Under the pieces are notes generated by a model, which saw only the letters and a program-made list of their open reading frames with translations, did no database searches and was not told where the DNA came from. Shown one piece after another: positions 1-13,234 of a stretch of 18,550 nucleotides of DNA. The stretch is taken from contig JALRCP010000014.1 of NCBI GenBank assembly GCA_023257325.1, positions 1-18,550 of the forward strand. Reading direction: 5' to 3'. The position numbers and the translations under genes were made by a program. Positions within the stretch are counted from its first letter, which is position 1; every line of letters begins with the position of its first letter. The stretch comes from Polynucleobacter sp. GTDB lineage: Bacteria; Pseudomonadota; Gammaproteobacteria; Burkholderiales; Burkholderiaceae.

Positions 1-28
1 GCTGTTTAAAAAAACAGAAACCCACAAA

Positions 29-64
29 CAAAGAAGCCCAGAATTTTCTGGGCTTCTTTGTTTT
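29..64. terminator. Bidirectional intrinsic terminator after trxB
   Basis: A 14-bp perfect stem (29-42 with 47-60) encloses a 4-base loop and has a GC core CCCAGA/TCTGGG. T-rich sequence follows on both strands. It lies 18 bases past the trxB stop codon and would end trxB transcription on the minus strand, and also any plus-strand gene entering from the left of the window. Confidence 0.85.
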
Positions 65-82
65 GAACCGCTACTCTTTGTT

Positions 83-3397
<3,315 letters not shown>

Positions 3398-3399
3398 TC

Positions 3400-4071
3400 A
3401 TGCAAAAAGTTATTCTTAGAAAAGTGACGAGTTGCCTCGTGGCTTGTTTGACCAGTCTTTGGGCATCTTCAGTGGTTATGGCCGATGAGGGCATTCGCCA
3501 ATTCAAAGAATTCATTGCGACAGTCAACAATGCTCAAGGAGAGTTTTCTCAACAGCAAATTAGACCTTCTAAAACCGGTGAAGGTGCGCCCAAAGTTTTA
3601 CGTAAAAGTCAGGGGCGTTTCGTTTTTCAAAAACCTGGACAATTTGTGTGGGAGACCACCAAACCTTTTGAGCAAAAAATTATTGCAGATGGGCAAAGAC
3701 TCTTATTGTGGGATAAAGATTTGAATCAACTCACGATTCGTGCCGCAGATAAAGGCTTGAGCGCTAGTCCTGCAGCGATTCTTTTTGGCCAGGTCGCAGT
3801 TGAAGAGCATTTTGATTTGATTTCTGGGGGTCAAAAGGGTGGGATGTTTTGGGTTGAGTTGCAGTCTAAAAATAAAAATAACCGCCAGTTACCCTACAGC
3901 CGAATGGGTATTGGGATGAGCAATGGTCTACCTGCTGGGCTCGAGTTGCACGATAACTTTGGTACGATTGTTCTCATTAACCTGAGTAAAATTCAGATTA
4001 ACCAAAGCTTGGGGGCGAATGTATTTCAATTCACCCCGCCGCCGGGGGCTGATGTTTTAAATGCCCAATAA
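3400..4071 (+). CDS. lolA: Outer-membrane lipoprotein carrier protein LolA
   Basis: LolA is the periplasmic chaperone that takes lipoproteins released by LolCDE and delivers them to LolB at the outer membrane. The protein has 223 residues. It begins with a Sec signal peptide: basic MQKVILRK, a hydrophobic core, and likely cleavage after VVMA at residue 28. LolA-family features follow, such as the stretch around GRFVFQKPGQFVWET and the C-terminal NVFQFTPPPGADV. The ATG at 3400 comes two bases after the ftsK stop. A TTG two codons earlier (3394) would overlap ftsK by four bases and cannot be excluded. The ftsK-lolA pairing is the same as in E. coli. The next gene is serS, 22 bases on, not rarA. 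Confidence 0.93.
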   Translation: MQKVILRKVTSCLVACLTSLWASSVVMADEGIRQFKEFIATVNNAQGEFSQQQIRPSKTGEGAPKVLRKSQGRFVFQKPGQFVWETTKPFEQKIIADGQRLLLWDKDLNQLTIRAADKGLSASPAAILFGQVAVEEHFDLISGGQKGGMFWVELQSKNKNNRQLPYSRMGIGMSNGLPAGLELHDNFGTIVLINLSKIQINQSLGANVFQFTPPPGADVLNAQ

Positions 4072-4075
4072 TTAA

Positions 4076-5404
<1,329 letters not shown>

Positions 5405-5614
5405 AACGGTGCATGCCTTGAATAAATGGGCGAATTTTCTGGTATAAGCCTGCAACCCAAGGTGTTACATAGGTGAAACCCTAAAGAAGGTTATAAATAC
5501 TAGCTCCCAAAGAGATTCTGTGATTTAATATGAGCAGTACAACAGTTATAAAATTTTTAATAAAAATTCTAACTGCTTGTATATACTCCCAGTTCCAATG
5601 TTGAAAGGTAAATA
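5405..5614 (+). promoter_or_regulatory. AT-rich promoter region of the HU gene
   Basis: This 210-base gap holds no gene I recognise. An extended -10 candidate TGTATATACT has TATACT at 5582-5587, which predicts a start near 5594 and a leader of about 20 bases. The -35 region is not a clear match and lies inside an AT-rich inverted repeat, AATTTTTA-A-TAAAAATT (5552-5568). A second possible promoter far upstream is TTGAAT (5419) with TATAAG (5441), at a long 16-19 base spacing. The HU ribosome site is AAAGG (5604-5608), six bases before the ATG. Confidence 0.4.
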
Positions 5615-5896
5615 ATGAATAAAGCTGAATTAGTAGAAAAAATTGCAAAAGACGCCGACATTTCTAAAGCATCTGCTGAGCGTGTTTTGAACACATCTAT
5701 CGAGACAATCATTAAAGCTGTTACAAAAGGTGACAAAGTTCAATTGATCGGTTTTGGTACTTTCGGTTCAGGTAAGCGTGCTGCTCGTACAGGCCGTAAC
5801 CCAAAGACTGGCGAAGCTATCAAGATTGCTGCAGCTAAGACTGTTAAGTTCACAGCTGGTAAGGCATTCAAAGACGCTGTTAACAAGCGCAAGTAA
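5615..5896 (+). CDS. hupB: DNA-binding protein HU
   Basis: HU is a small basic histone-like protein that binds and bends DNA as a dimer and shapes the nucleoid. The 93-residue sequence matches the family from end to end: the N-terminal [21 protein letters not shown] helices, the core IGFGTFG, the DNA-contacting arm with the conserved [10 protein letters not shown], and a C-terminal helix ending [14 protein letters not shown] subunits differ in the arm and termini, so HU is preferred. Whether it counts as HupA or HupB cannot be told from one gene. The gene strongly favours GCT, GGT, CGT and AAG codons, unlike its neighbours, which fits very high expression. It has a good ribosome site and stands alone between serS and a strong terminator. 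Confidence 0.95.
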   Translation: MNKAELVEKIAKDADISKASAERVLNTSIETIIKAVTKGDKVQLIGFGTFGSGKRAARTGRNPKTGEAIKIAAAKTVKFTAGKAFKDAVNKRK

Positions 5897-5911
5897 TTTC
5901 TCATTCATGAG

Positions 5912-5940
5912 AAAAAAGGCTGCCTAGGCAGCCTTTTTTA
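5912..5940. terminator. Palindromic bidirectional terminator
   Basis: A-run, GGCTGCC, TA, GGCAGCC, T-run form a perfect 28-base palindrome (5912-5939). It works symmetrically and lies 15 bases after the HU stop (+) and about 45 bases after the methyltransferase stop (-), so it can terminate both. Confidence 0.9.
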
Positions 5941-5984
5941 TTGCCTATTCGAAAACTCAGGCATGATCATTCATCCAAATCTGC

Positions 5985-6833
5985 TCAAGCAAATCGATCT
6001 GCCAAGCCAGTCAAACCAATTTCTTCCAGAATTTTTGCTTTTCTCTCACTGGCTTTTTTGCCCGGTAAATTTTTTTGCGTTGCAATAATCAATTCGTTTT
6101 TCATGGAATGTTCCCAGCCGACCAGTTCTGTGACTGTCACATCAAATCCGTGGGATTCCAGTTGAAGGCATCGCAACACATTGGTAATGTGGCTTCCAAA
6201 TTCACGTGTATGAATGGGGTGGCGCCAAATTTCAGATAATTCATTTTTTAAAGAGTGTGATTTGGTTTTTCGAAGGCTGGCCGCAACTTCAGCTTGGCAG
6301 CAAGGAACCAAAACAACATGTTTGGCATTCTTAGCCAAAGCAAATCGAATGGCGTCATCGGTGGCTGTATTGCAGGCGTGTAAGGCAGTGACGACATCAA
6401 TCTCGGTGGGTAATGCAGGCGATGCCAAAGATTCTTCAGCACTTAAATGAAGGAATGACATGTTGTCAAAGCGGAGGCGTTTAGCCAACTCTTGAGAGCT
6501 TTTGACCAGTTCCTCGCGAACCTCAATGCCATAAATCTGAATCGGCTCTTTTTGTAATTTGCAAAAAAGATCATTCAAAATAAATCCCAAATAGGATTTG
6601 CCTGCACCATGATCGACTAGGCTGAGTGATTTTTTTCTGGCCAGAACTTCCTGAAGCAGGGGTTCAATGAATTGAACCAAGTGATTGACTTGTTTTAATT
6701 TGCGACGACTGTCCTGATTCAGCTTGCCATCACGCGTCAAAATATGCAGTTCTTTGAGCAACTCAAGCGATTGAGTCGGTCGGATGTCATGTTTTTGGGT
6801 AGCAACTTCTCTTTTTTCGTTTGGGGCATTCAT
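5985..6833 (-). CDS. Uncharacterised SAM-dependent methyltransferase
   Basis: This predicted soluble, cytosolic class I methyltransferase has 282 residues and an unknown substrate. The SAM-binding motif I is LVDHGAGKSYLG (72-83), followed by an acidic strand end, YGIEVREEL (101-109). Then come DVVTALHACNTATDDAIRFA (146-165) and VPCCQ (176-180). This combination of G-G-K motif I, LHAC-TD and VPCC resembles the family that includes the eukaryotic GSTCD and METTL25 methyltransferase domains (Pfam Methyltransf_32). That placement is from memory of motifs, and a profile search could change it. The N-terminal 50 residues are charged and the C-terminus is Lys/Arg-rich. It stands alone and is divergent from prfC, so its neighbours give no clue to function. 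The ATG at 6833 is the only plausible start, with a weak ribosome site. Confidence 0.8.
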   Translation of the reverse strand: MNAPNEKREVATQKHDIRPTQSLELLKELHILTRDGKLNQDSRRKLKQVNHLVQFIEPLLQEVLARKKSLSLVDHGAGKSYLGFILNDLFCKLQKEPIQIYGIEVREELVKSSQELAKRLRFDNMSFLHLSAEESLASPALPTEIDVVTALHACNTATDDAIRFALAKNAKHVVLVPCCQAEVAASLRKTKSHSLKNELSEIWRHPIHTREFGSHITNVLRCLQLESHGFDVTVTELVGWEHSMKNELIIATQKNLPGKKASERKAKILEEIGLTGLADRFA

Positions 6834-6931
6834 ATCACTGGCTCAAAGGATTCAAAATCTGGGTTAATTTTAATAAATGACCTGAATGGCCCGTCTAAAC
6901 TAAACTATAGGGCTATTTGATTGAAAAGCCT

Positions 6932-8539
6932 ATGAATTACAGCAACGATATTGTCCGTGAAGTCGCAAGACGCAGGACTTTTGGCATTATTTCTCACCCT
7001 GATGCCGGTAAAACCACTTTGACTGAGAAACTTTTGATGTTCTCAGGGGCCATCCAATTGGCGGGTACTGTGAAGGCTCGTAAGAGCGGACGTCATGCCA
7101 CTTCGGATTGGATGGAGATTGAAAAGCAACGGGGCATTTCTGTGGCCAGTTCAGTGATGCAATTTGAGTACCGTGATCATGTGGTCAACTTATTGGATAC
7201 CCCGGGTCACCAAGATTTCTCTGAAGACACTTATCGCGTGTTGACAGCAGTTGACTCTGCCTTGATGGTGATTGATGCCGCCAAGGGTGTGGAAGAGCAA
7301 ACCATCAAGCTCTTGAACGTGTGTCGCATGCGTCACACACCGATTATTACTTTTGTGAACAAAATGGATCGCGAGACTCGAGATCCCATGGAGTTGTTGG
7401 ACGAACTTGAGTCAGTTTTGAAAATTGAGTGTGCTCCGGTCACTTGGCCCATTGGTATGGGTAAAAATTTCCGCGGTGTTTACCATTTAATTCGTGATGA
7501 GATTCTGCTTTTTGCGGCCGGTAATGACCGTGCCGATCAAGAGTTTGTCGTGATGAAGGGCATTGATAACTCAGACTTGCATCAAATGTTCCCCGATGAA
7601 ATGGCACAACTCAAGATGGAAGTGGAGTTGGTTCAAGGAGCCTCTCATCCTTTTGACTTGCAACGTTTCTTGAGTGGCCAACAGACCCCTGTATTTTTTG
7701 GCTCTGCAATCAATAATTTTGGGGTGCGGGAAATTCTCAATGCTTTGTTAGATTGGGCGCCAGCACCGCGAGAGCGAGATGCAACGGTTCGATCTGTGGA
7801 TCCTCGTGAAGAAAAATTCAGTGGCTTTGTCTTCAAAATTCAAGCGAACATGGATCCTGCTCACCGAGATCGTATTGCGTTCTTGCGAGTTTGTTCGGGT
7901 AAGTTTGAACGCGGCATGAAGATCAATCATTTGCGAATCAATCGTGATGTCAAAGTGTCCAATGTAGTGACCTTCATGGCCTCTAGTCGTGAGCAAGTAG
8001 AGGAAGCTTATGCAGGCGACATCATCGGTTTACCCAATCATGGCAATATGCAAATTGGTGATAGCTTTTCAGAGGGCGAGGCTTTGCAGTTCACAGGCAT
8101 TCCTTACTTTGCCCCAGACTTTTTCAGGGTGGCTAGGATTCGCAATCCAATGAAGATCAAACAATTGCAAAAAGGTTTGCAGCAGCTAGGCGAAGAAGGT
8201 GCCGTGCAAGTGTTCAAGCCTGTGAACAGCAGTGATTTGATTTTGGGCGCTGTGGGCGCACTTCAATTTGAAGTCGTTGCCAGTCGCTTGATGAACGAAT
8301 ATGGCGTCGATGCAGTTTTTGATACAGCGAGTATCAACTGTGCGCGCTGGGTGACTTGTGACGATAAAAAAATCATGACTGATTTTCAAAATTCATCCGC
8401 TGGGCATCAGTTGGCATTAGATGCCGCTGACAACTTGGCCTATTTAGCGAGTTCTGCCGTGAATCTAAGGGTTACTCAAGAGCGTTGGCCTCAAATTGTC
8501 TTTCATGAAACTCGCGAGCATGCGGCCAAGCTTAGTTGA
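6932..8539 (+). CDS. prfC: Peptide chain release factor 3
   Basis: RF3 is a translational GTPase that recycles RF1 and RF2 from the ribosome after termination. The 535-residue length is close to E. coli RF3 (529). GTPase motifs are G1 SHPDAGKT (21-28), G2 around RGIS (67-70), G3 DTPGH (89-93) and G4 NKMD (143-146). The opening [18 protein letters not shown] and the later [19 protein letters not shown] distinguish RF3 from EF-G and other family members. A TTG five codons upstream (6917) is in frame, but the ATG at 6932 ([10 protein letters not shown]) matches the usual start. The ribosome site is weak. The methyltransferase gene is divergent, 98 bases away, and nadB follows 34 bases downstream on the same strand, possibly in one transcript. 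Confidence 0.96.
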   Translation: MNYSNDIVREVARRRTFGIISHPDAGKTTLTEKLLMFSGAIQLAGTVKARKSGRHATSDWMEIEKQRGISVASSVMQFEYRDHVVNLLDTPGHQDFSEDTYRVLTAVDSALMVIDAAKGVEEQTIKLLNVCRMRHTPIITFVNKMDRETRDPMELLDELESVLKIECAPVTWPIGMGKNFRGVYHLIRDEILLFAAGNDRADQEFVVMKGIDNSDLHQMFPDEMAQLKMEVELVQGASHPFDLQRFLSGQQTPVFFGSAINNFGVREILNALLDWAPAPRERDATVRSVDPREEKFSGFVFKIQANMDPAHRDRIAFLRVCSGKFERGMKINHLRINRDVKVSNVVTFMASSREQVEEAYAGDIIGLPNHGNMQIGDSFSEGEALQFTGIPYFAPDFFRVARIRNPMKIKQLQKGLQQLGEEGAVQVFKPVNSSDLILGAVGALQFEVVASRLMNEYGVDAVFDTASINCARWVTCDDKKIMTDFQNSSAGHQLALDAADNLAYLASSAVNLRVTQERWPQIVFHETREHAAKLS

Positions 8540-8573
8540 CCCAAGATGGCATGAACCCAGTTAAGATTCTCAT

Positions 8574-10187
8574 ATGACACAAACTTCAACCAAGCCATCC
8601 TTACCCGTTGTGGTGATTGGCGCAGGCTTGGCTGGTCTCACTGTCGCTTTAGAGCTTGCTCAGTCACAACGCGTCATCATCATGGCCAAGCGAGGTTTAT
8701 CTGAGTCTGCCACGGCTTGGGCTCAAGGCGGTATTGTGGGTGTCTTGGATCAGCAAGACAGTGTGGATGCTCACGTTAAAGATACGGTAGAGGCAGGGGC
8801 TGGTTTGGTGGTTGAGGCTGCTGCCAGGTACATAGCCGAACGCAGTGCTGATGCCATTGATTGGTTGGTGACTCAGGGTGTGCCATTTACAACTGATCCG
8901 GCAGGTCCCAAAGGTCTTCATTTGACTCGTGAGGGTGGTCACAGTCACCGACGTATTGCCCATGCGGCGGATGCGACAGGTAAGGCCATTCATGAGGTTC
9001 TATTGGATAAAGCGAAAGCCCATCCGAACATTCAACTCTTAGAACGTTGGATGGCATTAGATTTGATTACCAATCGCCATTTAAAAAATAAAAAAAATGC
9101 TCGCAGTGATCGTTGTTATGGCGTGTACGCATTGGATATTTCTAGCGGCAAGATTGAAGCCATTTCTGCTTCAGCCGTTGTTTTGGCAACGGGAGGTGTT
9201 GGTAAGGTGTACCGTTACACCAGCAACCCAGAAACAGCGACCGGTGATGGTATTGCAATGGCTTGGCGTGCAGGTTGTCGTGTGGGCAATATGGAGTTTG
9301 TGCAGTTTCATCCAACGTGTTTGTATCACCCTCAAGACAGAACTTTTTTAATCACTGAGGCTTTGCGTGGTGAGGGAGCTCAACTCAAGTTACCTGATGG
9401 CACGCGATTTATGCCCAGCCACGATGAGCGCGCAGAATTAGCACCCAGAGACATTGTTGCGCGCGCGATTGACTTTGAGATGAAAAAGCATGGCTTGGAT
9501 TACGTGCTCTTGGATGCAACGCATTTGGGCGACGCCTTTCTGAAGGAGCATTTCCCCACAATTTATGCAAGATGTGCTGCTTTGGGCATTGATATTTCTA
9601 AAGAACCTATTCCCGTGGTACCCGCTGCACATTACACGTGCGGTGGTGTGGTCACAGATTTAGAGGGAAAAACAGATTTGCCTGGTTTATATGCCGTGGG
9701 AGAAGCCACCTACACCGGATTACATGGCGCCAATCGACTGGCCAGCAATTCATTGCTTGAATGTGTGGTGATTGGTAAATCAGCCGCTGCACAAATTCAA
9801 CAACATCCCTTAAAAGAGACACCAGAAGTTCCGGCTTGGGACGAAAGCCGGGTTGAGGACGCTGATGAGAGTGTGGTGATTTCCCATAACTGGGATGAGT
9901 TGCGATTATTGATGTGGAACTATGTGGGGATTGTTAGAACCAATCGCCGCTTAGAGAGGGCTTTGCATCGCATTGAGCTTTTGCAAAGTGAAGTTCAAGA
10001 ATATTATGCAAATTTCCGGGTGACCCGAGATTTGCTTGAACTCAGAAATCTATTGAGTTGTGCGGAATTGATTGTTCGTTCAGCTTTGATGCGCAAAGAA
10101 AGTCGTGGCTTGCATTTCAGTCGCGATTACCCTCAAAGTTGGACTGTGTCTTACCCCACCATTTTGACGCCTATTAATCGTTACTGA
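8574..10187 (+). CDS. nadB: L-aspartate oxidase
   Basis: NadB is the FAD enzyme that oxidises L-aspartate to iminoaspartate, the first step of de novo NAD synthesis, handing its unstable product to NadA. The protein has 537 residues, near the E. coli length of 540. The FAD-binding [10 protein letters not shown] is near the N-terminus (14-23), followed by TAWAQGGI (47-54). Residues matching the E. coli active site are His246 (FHPTC), Arg292 (APRD), His353 (AHYTCGG) and Arg388 (ANRLASNS). The helical C-terminal domain keeps [13 protein letters not shown]. The sequence fits aspartate oxidase better than fumarate reductase or succinate dehydrogenase, because of the missing covalent-FAD His and the nad neighbours. 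Its last seven bases overlap the end of the convergent nadC. Confidence 0.96.
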   Translation: MTQTSTKPSLPVVVIGAGLAGLTVALELAQSQRVIIMAKRGLSESATAWAQGGIVGVLDQQDSVDAHVKDTVEAGAGLVVEAAARYIAERSADAIDWLVTQGVPFTTDPAGPKGLHLTREGGHSHRRIAHAADATGKAIHEVLLDKAKAHPNIQLLERWMALDLITNRHLKNKKNARSDRCYGVYALDISSGKIEAISASAVVLATGGVGKVYRYTSNPETATGDGIAMAWRAGCRVGNMEFVQFHPTCLYHPQDRTFLITEALRGEGAQLKLPDGTRFMPSHDERAELAPRDIVARAIDFEMKKHGLDYVLLDATHLGDAFLKEHFPTIYARCAALGIDISKEPIPVVPAAHYTCGGVVTDLEGKTDLPGLYAVGEATYTGLHGANRLASNSLLECVVIGKSAAAQIQQHPLKETPEVPAWDESRVEDADESVVISHNWDELRLLMWNYVGIVRTNRRLERALHRIELLQSEVQEYYANFRVTRDLLELRNLLSCAELIVRSALMRKESRGLHFSRDYPQSWTVSYPTILTPINRY

Positions 10188-11038
10188 ACGCGTAAAGAAA
10201 AATCTACCGCAATCACATCTTTGGTGAGCTTGCCAATCGAGATTCGATCAACCCCAGTGGCAGCAATTTCTCTGAGTTGATCTAAGCCAACGCCGCCAGA
10301 AGCTTCAAGAAGAGCAGCTCCTTTGGTGATAGCGACGGCTTCACGCATTTGGTCTAAGGTGAAGTTATCAATCAAAATACTTTTGGCTCCAGCATTTAAA
10401 GCTTCTTGCAGCTCAGTGAGGGTTTCAACCTCTACCTGAATGTCTACCCCTGAGTTCAGTGCTTGAGCAGCCTTTACCGCAGCTGTCACGCTACCAGCCG
10501 CAGCGATGTGATTTTCTTTAATCAAAATACCGTGCCACAAAGCCAAGCGTTGATTTTTGCCACCACCTACAGTCACAGCGTATTTTTGAGCTTGGCGCAA
10601 ACCTGGAATAGTCTTTCGGGTATCTAAAACAGCGCAGCCTTGAGGGTTGGGGCTAGCCCCCTCAATTGCTTGAACATGCTGGCGGGTGATCGTGGCAGTC
10701 CAAGAAAGAGTTTGTAAAAAATTGATAGCAGGGCGCTCAGCAGATAACAAGGCCCGTGGTTTGGCTGTGATTTCGCAAACGGTCGAGTCCTCTTTCATCC
10801 AATCACCCTCTTGATAGTGCCACTGGATATTGGATTCTGGATCAAGTTGTTTTAAGCATCCCTCAAACCAAGCTTGGCCACAGAGAACCGCTGCTTGACG
10901 CACAATTAATTTGGCTTGAATGACGCCGTCATTTGGAACCAATTGCGCAGTCCAATCCCCAGTGCCAATATCTTCCATTAGTGCGTCTTGAATATTGCGC
11001 TTGCGCGCCTCCAACAAGGTTTCGTTGTGATTAAACAT
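10181..11038 (-). CDS. nadC: Quinolinate phosphoribosyltransferase (decarboxylating)
   Basis: NadC converts quinolinate and PRPP to nicotinate mononucleotide, the third step of the pathway. It has 285 residues, typical for the family. The N-terminal [11 protein letters not shown] (22-32) is followed by the barrel motifs [10 protein letters not shown] (139-148), [13 protein letters not shown] (152-164), IKENH (173-177), EVE (202-204) and LLEASGG (243-249). In many homologues the GGG-NHR motif has His where this protein has Gln163. I recall Gln in other betaproteobacteria, so it is probably a lineage variant and not damage. The ATG at 11038 comes 15 bases after the nadA stop, so nadA-nadC form an operon. 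The stop TAA (10181-10183) lies inside the end of nadB. Confidence 0.96.
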   Translation of the reverse strand: MFNHNETLLEARKRNIQDALMEDIGTGDWTAQLVPNDGVIQAKLIVRQAAVLCGQAWFEGCLKQLDPESNIQWHYQEGDWMKEDSTVCEITAKPRALLSAERPAINFLQTLSWTATITRQHVQAIEGASPNPQGCAVLDTRKTIPGLRQAQKYAVTVGGGKNQRLALWHGILIKENHIAAAGSVTAAVKAAQALNSGVDIQVEVETLTELQEALNAGAKSILIDNFTLDQMREAVAITKGAALLEASGGVGLDQLREIAATGVDRISIGKLTKDVIAVDFSLRVQ

Positions 11039-11053
11039 AAGTAATTATCTAAT

Positions 11054-12166
11054 TTAAGCAGCGCCGATATTTTTCACAAAGCCATGTTGTGCTTTGGCTA
11101 AAAGCTCCGGGTGACTGGCAGTAAAGGAAAGCATTTTTTCAATGCAAGTGATTGCTTGCACTCGAATTGTTTCTTCAATCAATATTTCACCTGATTGATT
11201 GAGTAAACAATCCAAAATGCCTTGAAGACCGTTCATCGCCATCCAGGGGCAGTGAGCACAACTTTTACAGGTTGCGCTATTACCAGCTGTGGGAGCTTCA
11301 ATCAAAATTTTCTCGGGAGCCAATTGGCGCATGCGGTGCAGAATACCTTTGTCAGTCGCGACAATGTATTCTTTGGCACTGCCTTCAACCACTGCTTTGA
11401 TCATAGCCGAAGTTGATCCCACCACATCAGCCAAATCAACCACATGTGCAGGTGACTCTGGGTGAACCAACACTTGAGCCAAGGGATGTTTCTTTTTGAG
11501 TGTTTCTAACTCAATCGCTTTGAATTCATCGTGAACAATGCAGTGACCTTCCCAAAGCAACATGTCCGCGCCAGTCTGATCTTGAATGTATCGACCCAAG
11601 TGGCGATCGGGTGCCCACAATATTTTTTTACCCGCTTGGTGTAATTGATGAACGATTGCCAAAGCGCAGGAGCTGGTCACCATCCAATCGGCCCTGGCTT
11701 TCACTGCCGCACTTGTATTGGCATACACCACGACCTCACGATCGGGGTGGGCGTCACAAAATTGATTAAAGTCTTCTGCTGGGCAGCCCAAATCTAGAGA
11801 GCAGGTAGCATCAAGATCTGGCATGAGAACAGTTTTTTCTGGGCTCAAAATTTTGGCGGTTTCCCCCATGAACTTCACACCCGCTACGATCAACTTTTTA
11901 GCGGGATGATTTTTTCCAAAACGAGCCATCTCCAAAGAGTCAGCCACAAAGCCACCCGTTTCCCAGGCCAAGTCTTGAATGTCGCCATCAACGTAATAGT
12001 GAGCCACTAACACCGCGTTTTGACGAGTTAATTCAGATTTAATCGCTTGAATTACCTGCTTTTTTTCTTCTGTTTCAAGAGGTTTGGGCGTTTTTGCCCA
12101 AGCTTGTGCAATGCAAGTTGCCCCAGAAGCATCTTGTTTGGGGTAATCAAATAATTCTGTGTTCAT
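11054..12166 (-). CDS. nadA: Quinolinate synthase
   Basis: NadA condenses iminoaspartate with dihydroxyacetone phosphate to give quinolinate, using an oxygen-sensitive [4Fe-4S] cluster. It has 370 residues, slightly longer than E. coli NadA (347). By alignment from memory the three cluster ligands are Cys122 ([10 protein letters not shown]), Cys209 (EGHCIVHDE) and Cys306 (the third Cys of CKSCAHC). Substrate-site segments include [29 protein letters not shown] and GSTSAM. The ATG at 12166 gives a normal N-terminus. It is the first gene of the nadA-nadC operon. An unusual pair of inverted repeats lies just upstream, between it and the divergent bactofilin gene, and may be a control site. Confidence 0.97.
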   Translation of the reverse strand: MNTELFDYPKQDASGATCIAQAWAKTPKPLETEEKKQVIQAIKSELTRQNAVLVAHYYVDGDIQDLAWETGGFVADSLEMARFGKNHPAKKLIVAGVKFMGETAKILSPEKTVLMPDLDATCSLDLGCPAEDFNQFCDAHPDREVVVYANTSAAVKARADWMVTSSCALAIVHQLHQAGKKILWAPDRHLGRYIQDQTGADMLLWEGHCIVHDEFKAIELETLKKKHPLAQVLVHPESPAHVVDLADVVGSTSAMIKAVVEGSAKEYIVATDKGILHRMRQLAPEKILIEAPTAGNSATCKSCAHCPWMAMNGLQGILDCLLNQSGEILIEETIRVQAITCIEKMLSFTASHPELLAKAQHGFVKNIGAA

Positions 12167-12179
12167 GTATGAATATTAA

Positions 12180-12229
12180 GGCAATTTTCCAAATTGCCCC
12201 TAAAGCCAATTGAGCCAGATTCAAATTGG
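12180..12229. promoter_or_regulatory. Tandem inverted repeats in front of nadA
   Basis: The first repeat is perfect, GGCAATTT-TCC-AAATTGCC (12180-12198), 13 bases from the nadA ATG. The second is CCAATTGA (12206-12213) with TCAAATTGG (12221-12229), imperfect by one base. Both share an AATTG core. They could be operators of an NAD-pathway repressor or hairpins in the nadA leader. The second overlaps the candidate -35 box of the divergent bactofilin gene. The function is inferred only. Confidence 0.4.
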
Positions 12230-12249
12230 ATTAGACTATTCACTATAGA
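12220..12249 (+). promoter_or_regulatory. Candidate promoter of bactofilin gene 1
   Basis: TTCAAA (12220-12225, 4 of 6 matches) and TATAGA (12244-12249, 4 of 6) are spaced by 18 bases. The predicted start is about 12256, leaving a leader of about 24 bases that contains the ribosome site GGAGA (12270-12274). Confidence 0.35.
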
Positions 12250-12279
12250 TTTAAAATAAGTCAGTCTTTGGAGACATCT

Positions 12280-12708
12280 ATGTTTGGCAAAAGAAAATCA
12301 AATCTACTAATACCTACCAATGAACGGTTTGATACCTTGATTGGTAAAACCTCTGAAATCTATGGTCGCATGGTCGTGGGAGAGAGCTTGCGCATTGATG
12401 GCAAGGTGGTCGGTAATATTGAAAGCGAAGAAAATTCTAAAGTCACTGTGGCCATTGGCGAGAGTGGCGAGGTGATCGGGGATATTTTTGCGCATCGCGT
12501 GATGATTGCTGGTAAGGTGGAGGGAAATATTTATGCCACAGAGCGTGTCGAGTTTCATCAAACAGCTCAGGTTCGTGGTGATGTGACCTATGGCTCTATC
12601 GGTATTGAGCATGGTGCAAAAGTCTTAGGTTTGGTGATTCAGCAAGTGGATAAAAAGACTGCCAATCAAGCCAGTGATTTAATTCGTGCCGTTCAAGATA
12701 AGCGTTAA
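12280..12708 (+). CDS. Bactofilin family protein 1
   Basis: Bactofilins are small beta-helix proteins that polymerise without nucleotide into membrane-attached filaments that organise cell-wall and envelope machinery. This 142-residue protein has the bactofilin core at about 22-122, seen as repeating short strands ending in Gly-Asn or Gly-Asp turns (GKVVGNIE, GEVIGDIF, GKVEGNIY, AQVRGDVT). The basic N-terminus MFGKRKSN resembles the short membrane-targeting segments of some bactofilins. The C-terminal 20 residues are charged and probably helical. The ATG at 12280 has GGAGA five bases upstream, so it is chosen over an in-frame TTG at 12268. It is divergent from nadA and convergent on two further bactofilin genes. 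No neighbouring M23 peptidase, a common partner, is seen. Confidence 0.88.
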   Translation: MFGKRKSNLLIPTNERFDTLIGKTSEIYGRMVVGESLRIDGKVVGNIESEENSKVTVAIGESGEVIGDIFAHRVMIAGKVEGNIYATERVEFHQTAQVRGDVTYGSIGIEHGAKVLGLVIQQVDKKTANQASDLIRAVQDKR

Positions 12709-12725
12709 TTCAAGCTCAACCAAAG

Positions 12726-12759
12726 AAAAAGGCTCAGTGAATTGAACTGAGCCTTTTTT
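12726..12759. terminator. Bidirectional terminator between bactofilin genes
   Basis: A-run with GGCTCAGT (12731-12738), a 7-base loop, and ACTGAGCC (12746-12753) with a T-run form a 13-bp stem. The T-runs on both strands suit termination of bactofilin 1 (+) and of bactofilin 2 (-), whose stop is at 12786. Confidence 0.87.
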
Positions 12760-12785
12760 CTATGAAACTCTCGATGACGACTTGA

Positions 12786-13214
12786 TCACTTGCGTTTTAA
12801 ATCGCCCTTCACAGTGCCACCACGCTGAATGGTGATGCTGCTGTAAGTGATCGCACCATCAACCGTGGCGCGGCCACCAATCACAATGTCACGACAACTC
12901 ACGGTACCTGCTAGTCGACCTTTGACGTTGATGCTGTCAGCACTGACTGTGCCATCAACGTAGCCATTGGCGCCAATCAAAAGAGTTTGTACTGCTAAGT
13001 TGCCTTTGAAGGTACCGTCTACAGTGATTGAGCCACCAGACTTCATGTCGCCCGTGAACTCAAAACCTTCACTGATGATGGAAGGTTTTAGTGAAGTCAA
13101 AGAGTTCTGTTGAGGTGCGCTTTCTTCTGTTGCGTTGTTTTCAATAGATTCAGAAGAATCGTTTTGCTCTGCTGAAAATTCAGAATTTTCATTCTCTGTT
13201 TTTTTACCAAACAT
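12786..13214 (-). CDS. Bactofilin family protein 2, acidic N-terminal tail
   Basis: This 142-residue bactofilin differs clearly from its neighbours. After MFGKK, residues 6-45 are a low-complexity tail rich in Glu, Asn, Ser and Gln with no predicted fold. The beta-helix core runs from about 47 to 140 with evenly spaced Gly turns (GGSITVDGTFKGN, GANGYVDGTV, GRLAGTV, GRATVDGAI, GGTVKGDL). It ends abruptly in KRK. A strong ribosome site (AAGGAAAG) precedes the ATG. The gene starts 20 bases after the bactofilin 3 stop, so the two are almost certainly co-transcribed. The tail could space the filament from the membrane or bind partners. That is inference. Confidence 0.88.
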   Translation of the reverse strand: MFGKKTENENSEFSAEQNDSSESIENNATEESAPQQNSLTSLKPSIISEGFEFTGDMKSGGSITVDGTFKGNLAVQTLLIGANGYVDGTVSADSINVKGRLAGTVSCRDIVIGGRATVDGAITYSSITIQRGGTVKGDLKRK

Positions 13215-13234
13215 ATTCTTTCCTTAACGAAAAC

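Noticed and set aside
1..17. Short inverted repeat CTGTTT/AAACAG at the window start
   Set aside because: It is only 6 bp with an A-run loop, too weak to call separately from the strong terminator at 29-64.
5440..5530. Possible structural RNA between serS and the HU gene
   Set aside because: No tRNA cloverleaf, no SRP RNA tetraloop signature and no 6S-like pairing could be made out. It is left as promoter and leader sequence.
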